Source: Cyathus striatus (taxonomy: Eukaryota > Basidiomycota > Agaricomycetes > Agaricales > Nidulariaceae). Taken from it: a stretch of 64,000 nucleotides of DNA. Shown here piece after piece: positions 37,264 through 45,989 of this stretch (position 1 is its first letter; each line of letters opens with the position of its first letter). The position numbers and the translations under genes were made by a program. The stretch is taken from positions 6,076,001 through 6,140,000 of the forward strand of contig JAOVFP010000006.1 of the NCBI GenBank assembly GCA_025738555.1, written 5' to 3'. The notes beneath the pieces are model-generated. The model made no database searches. It worked only from the letters and a program-made list of their open reading frames with translations, and had not been told where the DNA came from.

Positions 37264-37707
37264 GTGGCACCAATTACTCGTTCCCAAACCCTTCGATCAC
37301 TCCGTTCCCGATCCTACCATATTCCTTCCTCATCCGTACCTCTCTATATTTCTCGATCTCACCCTACACCCTATTCCCGTCCTCAAACTCCAAAAGCCGT
37401 GTCGGTGGACTCCGACGACTCGGATTTTGATCCAAACACATACCTTTCCCTTCATCAAATCCCTAATTACATTCCACCTCCTCGTCTCCCTACTCCTCCT
37501 GAACATCTGATTCTCCAAACCCTCACTATCATCACCGAACCAGGACATGACGACGTACTTAGATTTAGTACTCCCACTTGATATATCTCTCCATTCGAAC
37601 AAGATTTCTTTTCTCCTTTAGGATATGAAACCCTGTTAAACACTGTTCATAACGACGGTAGAGAACTTCCCACACCGACATACCCTGACTCCGACATTGA
37701 TCTATAA
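37264..37707 (+). pseudogene. 5' ORF upstream of gag, proline/serine-rich, decayed
   Basis: The frame reads APITRSQTLRSLRSRS, then a proline-rich stretch (SSVPLYISRSHPTPYSRPQTP), an acidic patch (DSDDSDFDPN), then PPPRLPTPPEH. It runs through TGA 37579-37581 and continues protein-like (FEQDFFSPLGYETLL) to TAA 37705-37707. That last A is the first base of the gag ATG, giving a TAATG overlap. It looks like the N-terminus of a gag-type protein, but the codon at the expected start is GTG and no in-frame ATG precedes it. Either the start was lost or another initiation is used. It could also be an unused leader. Confidence 0.45.
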
Positions 37708-38951
37708 TGATCTCCGCCAAAGTTATTCTTGGCTTCATCACAGCCATAGTGATGGTTTTTATGAAAGACGAAATTGTAACACGATGGACAAATATGACTC
37801 CTGGAAATAAGCAGCTAGTCACAGAAAGTGTTTCCGCAATGACTCAAGGAGTCATTAAAGAAATTAGAGATGGAATTAAGGAAGATCGACCGGAACCAAA
37901 GGAAAAGGTTGAAATCCCCGAAGATTATGAGGGAGATCCTCATACGGTTAATAACTGGATTAGGCGAATGATGTTATACTTTCAGGAGAAAAACATCACG
38001 AACGATTGGAAAAAGATTACAATCGCATTACCAAAGGTCAAAAAGGGAAAAGACAATCGAGCCCAGCGATGGGCAGACACATTTTTAGGAGATTTGATCT
38101 TGTTCAATGAAGAACGAGCTCAATGGAAATTATTACACGACGGAAAAGAACCCACGCTTCAGGACACACAGAAGATCAACATCGCAGCAACAGAAGACTC
38201 CCCAGCCATAATCCATGACGCATTCAAAACACCCTGCCCATTCACCGACTGGAACACATTTGTTGAAAGACTCCAGTTTTTCTTTATATCCACAGAAACC
38301 CAGAATAACGCGATCGAACAAATCAACAAAGTCATGCAAGGCAACCGACCAGTTGAAGATTATACTATCAATTTTATGCAATGGATGAACCTTACCGGAT
38401 TCGATAACACAGCCTTAGTCGACAAATATCGATGTGGCATGCACCCTCTTCTAGCCAGAAGACTTATGGAAGTCGGAGGACTTAAAGTCACCAACAAATT
38501 AATAGATTGGGTTGACAAAGCTGCGGAATACGAAAGGAATCGCCAAGAAGCTAACTTTGGATGCACTCAGCAAAATCTTGGACGACCTCAGAATCAGAAC
38601 CCTGGACGTCCCCAAAATAACACAAACTCTGGAACTCCGCAGACACAAAACACGCAGCAAAAAATACCTGATCGATCTAACCTCACGGTATCACAAGGAG
38701 GCAACCGAATGGATCTTGACCAGCTAAAAAAGGAAGGTCGTTGTTTTTATTGTAAGGAGAAAGGACACATGTCCAACACATGCCCCAAGAAACCACGCAG
38801 ACCTTATGTACAACGTAATGTAAATATGGACTCCTCTATACCCGTAGCTTCCACTAGCAGAATAGTAGAATTACCAGATGTAACTAAATTATCAGAAGAG
38901 CAACGTGCTCTCCTCATTGCTCAATTGGGTTTTCCCCAAGGCCAGCAGTGA
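37707..38951 (+). CDS. gag: Gag polyprotein with CCHC zinc knuckle
   Basis: 414 residues starting at ATG 37707. Residues about 1-20 are hydrophobic (AKVILGFITAIVMVFM), unusual for gag and possibly a membrane anchor. Residues about 70-290 show the retrotransposon gag capsid pattern (for example FVERLQFFF, then the region around YTINFMQWMN). Near residue 345-358 the zinc knuckle CFYCKEKGHMSNTC has the C-x2-C-x4-H-x4-C spacing used for RNA packaging. The linker before it is rich in N, Q, P and G. The stop at 38949 overlaps the pol frame, which is -1 relative to gag. Confidence 0.9.
   Translation: MISAKVILGFITAIVMVFMKDEIVTRWTNMTPGNKQLVTESVSAMTQGVIKEIRDGIKEDRPEPKEKVEIPEDYEGDPHTVNNWIRRMMLYFQEKNITNDWKKITIALPKVKKGKDNRAQRWADTFLGDLILFNEERAQWKLLHDGKEPTLQDTQKINIAATEDSPAIIHDAFKTPCPFTDWNTFVERLQFFFISTETQNNAIEQINKVMQGNRPVEDYTINFMQWMNLTGFDNTALVDKYRCGMHPLLARRLMEVGGLKVTNKLIDWVDKAAEYERNRQEANFGCTQQNLGRPQNQNPGRPQNNTNSGTPQTQNTQQKIPDRSNLTVSQGGNRMDLDQLKKEGRCFYCKEKGHMSNTCPKKPRRPYVQRNVNMDSSIPVASTSRIVELPDVTKLSEEQRALLIAQLGFPQGQQ
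38927..38933 (+). promoter_or_regulatory. Candidate -1 ribosomal frameshift site GGGTTTT
   Basis: G GGT TTT lies in the gag frame in the canonical X XXY YYZ phase, six codons before the gag stop. The pol frame is open from 38888 and has no ATG until well inside protease, so a -1 shift here would join gag to pol. A short stem (38948-38953 with 38958-38963, GCAA loop) begins 14 nt downstream, farther than usual for a stimulator. This is inference from phase and position; other Gag-Pol expression routes are possible. Confidence 0.45.
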
Positions 38952-41900
38952 GTGCAAACTCGCCAGCCTCATTCTATGTACCTTCTAATGTAACTGTACC
39001 TACGGTAGATCTGGAATCAAAATACGTATCATTACAAAAAGAAAGAACCAAACACACCTTCCCTAATCAGGAAGTAAAACCTGGAAATGTGTACTGGGTC
39101 GCACGGAGATTAAAAGACCAAACATCGGAACTCGCTTTAGCCACATTGAGTATTTGGACACACCCCAAACGAAGACCTGAAGTAATTCAGAAAACGATTA
39201 TGGAATTAAATAATCTTTCAGATCAAGATGTGATTCCCACGTTAGAAGAATTAAAAAGACCCAAAAGATTTATCCGAGGAACAAACGGAAATCAAATGGA
39301 TCTTGATTTGATGGTCACTACTTTAGATACTCAACGAACATATGGGTTGAAAGCATTACTCGATAGCGGAAGCACTGGAACTTGCATCAATCGAAAATTC
39401 GTGGAAGAACATCAACTTACGACAAAGAAATATCCACGACCTTCACCAGTTTATAATGCAGACGGAACTCTTAACAGTGATGGATCTATTACTGACTATG
39501 TTGAACTAAAAGTACGACATAGGAGGCATGTAGAAATATTACAATTAGCTGTTATTAATCTAGGAAAGGCATCTATGTTTATTGGGCACGATTGGCTTCG
39601 AACCCATAATCCAGAAATAGATTGGAAAGAAGGAACAATTAAATTTACAAGATGCCCAATAGAATGTACTCCAATAATTAATACAATGGATCCAGAAGAA
39701 GAGGAATCTGATCTAGATGAACAAATAAATCTTGAATCAGACGATCATATTATAGCGATCAATATATTTGAACAAATTGAATTAAGGGCATTTCAAACTA
39801 CGGCTTCAAAAATTGCTGAAGCACAAAATCAGCAAAAACCAAAGAAGCATTGGAAGGAAACCGTTCCAATGTACTACCATGAGTTTGAAAGGGTATTCGT
39901 GAAAGAATCATTCGACAAGCTTCCTCCTCGACAACCATGGGACCATGCTATTGAATTACTCCCAGGAGCTACATCATTCAACTGTAAAATCTATCCATTA
40001 AGTTTAGATGAACAGAAACAGTTAGATGAATTTCTCAATGAAAATCTAAATTCAGGACGTATCAGACCTTCGAAATCACCTTGGGCATCACCATTCTTTT
40101 TCATAAAAAAGAAGGATGGATCTCTAAGACCAATTCAAGATTATCGAAAACTAAATGAAATGACGGTTAAAAATAGATATCCATTACCATTAATTCAAGA
40201 ATTAGTAGATAAATTGAAAAAGGCAAGATACTTTACCAAGTTAGATATTAGATGGGGATATAATAATGTTCGAATCAAAGAAGGAGACAAACAATATGCT
40301 GCATTTAGGACTAATCGAGGACTATTTGAACCCTTGGTCATGTTTTTCGGACTTACAAATTCCCCAGCAACTTTCCAAACAATGATGAATGATATATTCA
40401 GAATGAAAATCAATGAAGGAACAGTAATCGTTTACATGGATGATATCTTGATATTCACGGAAACATTGGAAGAACACAGAAAAATGGTTAAGAGAGTGCT
40501 TAGGAAACTAGAACAACACGAATTATATCTTAAACCGGAAAAATGTTTCTTCGAAAAAGCTGAAGTCGAATACTTAGGACTTATTATTTCAAAGAATTCT
40601 GTAAGAATGGATTCTGAAAAAGTAAAAGCAGTAGTCGATTGGCCAGTACCCAATAATAAACGTGAACTTCAACAATTCCTTGGATTCATAAATTTCTATA
40701 GAAGATTCATTCAAGGATTTGCGAAAATAGCCAAACCTCTTCATGAATTAACCGGAAAGAATGAATGGAAGTGGGAACTTAATCAAGCACTAGCATTTTC
40801 CGAACTAAAGGATAAAATCATATCGGCACCTATTTTAGCAATGCCGAATGATGATGGAAAATATCATGTAGAAGCAGATTCCTCAGATTTCGCTAATGGA
40901 GCCATTTTATCCCAAGAACAAACAGATGGAAAATGGAGACCAATTGCATTTTTATCTCACACTTTAAGTCCAACAGAAAGAAATTACGAAATCTACGATA
41001 AAGAAATGCTTGCAATAATGAGAGCATTAGATACATGGAGACAGTACCTTTTGGGAGCTAAACAAATATTCGAGATTTGGACGGATCACAAAAATCTCCA
41101 ATATTTTAAAAAGCCACAAAAACTAAATCGACAACAAGCGAGATGGTATACCGAATTATCTGAATTCCATTATACGTTACATCATAAACCAGGAAACCAA
41201 ATGACTAAAGCAGATTTATTATCTCGACGAGCTGGACATGAACAAGGCGAACATGATAACGAAGATATTATACTTCTCAAACCGGAACATTTCAGACAAA
41301 CATATGAAGTTCATGGAGAAGACGAAGATATAATGGAACAAGTTCAAAAATCTAGAAAAAACCGAGACAAGGAAGTAATCAAAATGCTTAACCTTAAATC
41401 TAAAGACTGGGATGAATCATCTGAAGGGATAATTACATGGAAAGATCGAGTTTACATTCCAAAGAATGCTAAACTGAGAGAACGAATAATAAGATTATGT
41501 CACGATTCAACTATATCTGGACATCACGGGGAATACAAAACTATGGAATTAATTACAAGAGATTATTGGTGGCCAAGACTTATAGCTGATATTAAAAGAT
41601 ATGTTTCTGGATGCGAAGCATGTCAAAGAACGAATATCCATAGATCAGCGCCAGTAGGAATGTTAAAACCAAATAGTATTCCTGAACATCCATGGCATAC
41701 CATTTCCATAGATTTCATCGGACCATTACCACTCTCAAATGGTTATGATTTTTTAATGGTGGTTGTAGATCGATTTACCAAAATGGCGGCATTTGTACCT
41801 TGTAATAAAGAAATATCTAGTCTAGGTACAGCAGAACAATACATAGACAAAATATTCAGACATTATGGAGTACCAAAACGTATTATTAGTGATCGAGGAA

Positions 41901-42763
41901 GCCAATTTGCTTCATTCTTTACAAAAGAATTAACAAAACAAATTGGAATTCGCATGAATTTATCAACGTCCTATCGTCCTCAAACAAATGGACAAACAGA
42001 AAGAGTCAATCAGGAAATTGAACAATATATGCGAATATATGTAAACTATGATCAAGATGACTGGGCTGGTTGAATTCCTGTATGCGAATTCAATTACAAT
42101 AATACGGTACATCGAACAACAGGATACACACCATTCTACTTAATGTACGGATTTCATCCATATACGGGAATTAAACCAAATGGAAGAACCAGAGCCACAG
42201 GAGTAGAAGAATTTGTCAAAGATATGCAAAAGGCAAGAGAAAACGCAAAATCTGCATTATCTTTAGCAAATGAAACTATGGGACGATATTATAATAAACA
42301 CCGAAAGGAAGCTCCTGAATATGAAATCGGAGATAAAGTCTATTTAGAAGGAGTAAATATTAAATCCGATCGACCAGTTGCCAAGTTAGATGACAAACGA
42401 TACGGACCTTTTAAAATTATTCAAAAAATTGCAAAAGATGTTTATAAACTAGAATTACCGAAATCATGGAAAAGAAAAAATCCAACCTTCAATGTTGAAT
42501 TATTATCAAAATATACACCGGCTCAGTATCCAACACAACAGAAACTGAAGCCACCACCAACTATTTTAGTAGATGGTGAAGAACAACAAGAAGTGGAGAC
42601 GATTTTAGCATGGAAACGAAACCGGAATCGAATATTATATAAAATTAAATGGAAAGGAGAATCATATGAAGAATGTACTTGGGAACCGATCAAAAACTTG
42701 ACAGGATGCCAAAGTTTACTAAACAAATTTCATCAGGAAAATCCAGAATGTCCAACTATATAA
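38948..42763 (+). pseudogene. pol: Pol polyprotein: protease, RT, RNase H, integrase, chromodomain; one in-frame TGA
   Basis: The frame covers 1271 codons with a single stop, TGA at 42071-42073 (codon 1042). Protease: LLDSGSTGTC, the aspartate near residue 138. Reverse transcriptase: PSKSPWASPFFFIKKKDGS, then YMDD at residues 496-499. RNase H: EADSSDFANGAILSQ near 640 and TDHKNL. Integrase: an HHCC-type zinc module (HDSTISGHHGEYKT...CEACQRTN, about 850-895), catalytic SIDFIGPL (about 922), ISDRGSQF (about 980) and the ERVNQE glutamate (about 1020). Chromodomain: residues about 1212-1265 with YKIKWKGESYEECTWEP, which in chromoviruses steers integration to histone-marked chromatin. The TGA stands where integrases usually have tryptophan, so TGG to TGA is likely. 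The codon at 38948 is GTG, not a start; expression presumably uses frameshifting from gag. Confidence 0.9.
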
Positions 42764-42796
42764 GGAACAGTATACTATTGTTTCTAATTATTCAAA

Positions 42797-42949
42797 ATGC
42801 TTTCCAACAACATCACTCTTTTGATCTACGTAATAGTAATCTTCATCCTCTGCATGGCCGTTTTCATACTCGGTCATTACATTCCTCGTATTATACTTCG
42901 TATCCAAGAACAACCCCCACGAACAGAAGAATCCATTGAAATGTCGTGA
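42797..42949 (+). CDS. 50-residue single-pass membrane ORF between pol and 3' LTR
   Basis: ATG 42797-42799 to TGA 42947-42949. The protein starts MLSNNITLLIYVIVIFILC and continues through a hydrophobic run to about residue 28. A short basic/proline tail follows (PRIILRIQEQPPR, then TEESIEMS). The layout is that of a type III or tail-type single-pass membrane peptide. It begins 34 bp after the pol stop, in the position env occupies in other LTR elements, but it is far too short for an envelope glycoprotein. I know of no named family. It may be a chance frame, though a clean hydrophobic core followed by a basic flank and an acidic tail is suggestive. Confidence 0.5.
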   Translation: MLSNNITLLIYVIVIFILCMAVFILGHYIPRIILRIQEQPPRTEESIEMS

Positions 42950-42962
42950 GGACACGACTCTT

Positions 42963-42972
42963 AAAGGGGGGG
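42963..42972 (+). promoter_or_regulatory. Polypurine tract
   Basis: AAAGGGGGGG lies three bases before the 3' LTR, the expected site for plus-strand priming. Confidence 0.85.
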
Positions 42973-42975
42973 TAA

Positions 42976-43348
42976 TGTTAGGATTTCGTCCTTTATCTAA
43001 TCTTTTATCTAATCATATCTTATCTATGTCATGTGATAGTCACATGACCTACAATGCGGACACCATGCGTATCAACATACGTTACTCATCATAACTGTGG
43101 GCACAGTTGCACAGTTTGGCCATACGTATTACATGAGTTCTTAATGTAGAAGCACAGTAACATGCATTGTAGTGTAGGTTAACAGACATGCAATTACTTC
43201 ATGGTTCTTTTCTATAAATACGGTCTTTCTAGTCAGTAGTTTGTTATTCTTGTGCTAGTTTATTCCAGATTAGCAATAAGACTCACTTCTCTCTCACATT
43301 CGAGTGTTTAAGTTTGGCTTCGAGTATTTTGCTCGTCTGTCGCTAACA
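42976..43348 (+). repeat. 3' LTR
   Basis: 373 bp, 368 identical to the 5' LTR. It is followed by the target duplication GTTAT at 43349-43353. Confidence 0.95.
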
Positions 43349-44069
43349 GTTATGAACTTACTTTGCACTGCTTTTTCTCGTCTTCATTTTTCTTATCCAA
43401 AAGCTTGACATCTGGACTTATTTCTGACTGAGTGTTCAGTACTGTGTCGCTTGCAGGGAGCATGCACATGGGACCATGTGAGATGTCTGAAATCATTCAT
43501 TGGTTTGTTTCTGCTATAAATAACCAAATTTCTCACCTCCATCTGCACTGTTTGCATGCGAGGGCAGAAGCTCAATACCTATTTCTATTTCTGGCGGTTC
43601 TCCCAAGAACACATCAGTTGCAGGCAGCTTGTACGTTGGGTCACGTAAGACTTCTGGATTGATGCTTCTTGTCTCTTTGGGGAATTGAAGGATCTCCCCA
43701 CGTTTCACTGCTTCACGTTGAAGGGCAGCATCTCGCTTTCCATTCTGTTTCTTTCTGGGCATGTTGGAGTCTTGACTAACCTAGGCAAATGCACTCAAAG
43801 CATGACACAACACAAAAATTTAATTTATTTTGACATCAAGCACCTGTTGGGGATACCACCAAAAAAGTAACCTCTCGCCGGAAAAGTGAAACATGTGGGT
43901 ACACTGTGGGAAAAAGTGAGATGACATCGTAAATCGACGTCTTTTCAAAGGTTTCCTTCCTAAAAAAATATCAAAAAAATGCACAAAAATGTTTTTCCCT
44001 GATTTTCGGACGTGTAAGAGAAGTGCCCATAGGCACTGTACTGGCAATGAATAGCTATGAATCTCGGAG

Positions 44070-44330
44070 GATGTAGGGAGCTGCGCCATGTAGCCCGTGG
44101 CTATTTAGGGACATTAGACGGTTGAGACATAGAACTGGGAACTGAATTTCATGTACTGCGAAAATACATTACATACTCCACAGACCATGCACACACTCTC
44201 GATATAAATACAAAAAAAGGTAGGTACTACTGGCTATGAGTGGCTATGGGTATCAGAGGATGTAGGGGGCTGCGCCATGTAGCCCATAGCTATTTAGGGA
44301 AATTAGACGATTGGGACGTAGAACATGGGA
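44070..44330 (+). repeat. Direct repeat, right copy, partly duplicated in tandem
   Basis: Positions 44070-44229 match 30357-30512. A partial second unit, starting GGCTGCGCCATGTAGCCC near 44269, follows about 190 bp after the first. The sequence lies upstream of the transposase start (43762, minus strand), so it may be the transposon's 5' terminal region. Confidence 0.6.
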
Positions 44331-44776
44331 ACTTTTCACCTCCATATGCTTTAGTTGACGCGACAATTACCATCTCCTAAGACTCCGATTGACCACTGAG
44401 ACCGCTATATCAGTAAGTAAGAGCTGCCGCCGGATTGTCTCGCGTGATGCTGATGATTAAACTGGTATAACAGAGTATAACTTAACTCGTCTAGCTTGGA
44501 TCACGGCATTATCAGTGCAGGATACCGATGGGTATATTAATCTTTCTGAAGCAACATTATTCGGATTCCTCTTCTTGCTTGTCATGAGTTTTCTTCCGCT
44601 TGTTATTCTTATCAGAACTGACCAGTGAGTGATCAATTTAGTTCCGGGCTTGACCTGGATACTGCATGACTACTGTGAGCTATCCATTTATCAACTATTA
44701 CGTTCTATCAGCGATGATAGATCCATATAACAATCCAGTAGTTACATTGGAAGATGAGGTTCGTCATGGATTTTGA

Positions 44777-45883
44777 TACAGTTGGGGTCATGCAAACACC
44801 ACCAATTTTATATCTCAACAATGCAAATTTTTGGGCACAAACTGACTTCAGATTCAGAATCAGCAACCTCAGAAACATCCAAAAACGATGTTTTCGGAAA
44901 ATTCCCACGAGAAAATGGGTTGGCCAAAATTTTTGACCAAAAAATTGACATGTTACAGGGTCTAAATCTACCTGAGTCAGGCTATGGACTGTATCACGAA
45001 CCTATTATGGTATAGGAGGGAACTGACAAGTCTCGGGAAACCCAATTTTCGGCTCAAAACTACTCAAATTTATAACTACATACATAATAAGTATGCCCTA
45101 ACAAGTATTTCTAAAGTAACTGCCAAACAAAGGACACACATCATGCTGACACATCAGAGGTTGCTGACCAAGTCTGTCAGCCTGGTGCATGCTGACCCCT
45201 ACAGAGGGTGCCAAATAGTAAATGCATTGACAATTGTCTACTCCACTAGTTGTTGCTTTGATATCTTTGATGGGTACCTCAAAGTTCAAAATTGAGTCAA
45301 TTTTACAAGTTCTCATCAACATAGTATTTATAATGAATCTATGACTTGTCAAGAGTTAAATAGTTTGTCTAATGTTACTTTAAAGTTTGTAGCAATTAGT
45401 ATATGATACTACTTGGTTACATATATCTTAATAGCATAGTATTCACTTGTAATCTACAAAGTTTAAGATTTCTGCTGCTTCTACCACAATGTTACTCAAT
45501 AAATTATTTGAGCAAGATTTAATACATTTTAAAGGATTTTAGGGCATTTTTCATGGTGTATACTATAGGTATGGCCAGTTACTTAGCCATTTTTTAGTGC
45601 CGGAACTGGTACTCCGGTGGGAATTATTTTTATGGAATCATAACTAGATTAATGAAAGGATGCCGAAAATGATTTTTTCGAGATTTTACCTGTTTTTTTT
45701 GGCGATGGCCAAATTTTTGGGTCAAAAACGCAAAAAATCAGTTTGAGCGAAATCGGCTCGTGGAAATCAAAAGCAAACCCTCGAAATATGCTATTCCGAT
45801 GGTTTTCGGAGGCCAGGAGGTATTGTGGGTGTGGGAAAAAATCAACCAAAAAAGTTGGTGGTGTTTGCGTGACCCCAACTGTA
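44777..45883. mobile_element. 1.1-kb TA-flanked inverted-repeat element
   Basis: Both ends start TACAGTTGGGGTCAYGCAAA and match inverted for about 30 bp, bounded by TA. Subterminal sequence (for example AACATGTCNATTTTTT near 44940-44955 in inverse) resembles 18525-18545 of the element at 17436-18704, as do the repeated AAAATTTTTGGCC-type words. It looks like a non-autonomous relative of the DDE transposon family here. No transposase is recognisable. Confidence 0.75.
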
Positions 45884-45989
45884 CTCCCTCATGCCTTGAC
45901 ATAATTCTATCCTTGGACAGATTCGTTATATTTGGGTCTGTTGATTATATCATCTGATGTAGATCATCATCATTTGATCTGATTGATAC

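Larger units (their letters stand above)
36525..43348 (+). mobile_element. Ty3/gypsy chromovirus (LTR retrotransposon), 6.8 kb
   Basis: The LTRs (36525-36897 and 42976-43348) are both 373 bp and start TGTTAG and end TAACA. The 5-bp duplication GTTAT lies at 36520-36524 and 43349-43353. Order: 5' LTR, primer site, a possible short ORF, gag, pol (protease, reverse transcriptase, RNase H, integrase, chromodomain), a 50-codon membrane ORF, polypurine tract, 3' LTR. The chromodomain places it among chromoviruses. The LTRs differ at 5 of 373 bases, so the insertion is fairly recent. An in-frame TGA in pol probably disables it. It is inserted antisense to the host transposase gene, inside its intron 2. 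Confidence 0.93.
33739..43762 (-). pseudogene. DDE superfamily transposase, ten exons, 3'-truncated and split by a retrotransposon
   Basis: Exons (plus coordinates, read right to left): 43537-43762, 43362-43486, 36327-36479, 36184-36267, 35994-36126, 35900-35943, 35236-35835, 34964-35184, 34360-34909, 33739-34305. They total 2703 nt, 900 codons plus stop, with phases fitting throughout; the 34964 donor and the 35236 donor are the least certain. The start MPRKKQNGKRDAALQREAV is the family's usual N-terminus. Later come KRKDRHEN and ARTTDWRN, YINEFLFPNLG, KKGVYVDGHERPD, then FHDET (first acidic residue) and VFIFDCSSAHEAFASDAL (second), and MDCCMQRVLSLQPDF. The frame then runs into hAT-like repeat DNA, so the LPKFHCELNPIE segment with the third acidic residue is gone and the product cannot be catalytic. 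Intron 2 holds the whole 6.8-kb retrotransposon; the other eight introns are about 50-70 bp. No premature stop occurs within the 900 codons. Confidence 0.8.

Noticed and set aside
38948..38950. GTG as a pol start codon
   Set aside because: Nuclear fungal genes do not normally start at GTG; the -1 overlap with gag explains the frame better.
42673..42939. 88-codon frame overlapping the end of pol as an env-like ORF
   Set aside because: Out of frame with the chromodomain and without membrane or signal features; the 42797 frame is the better candidate.
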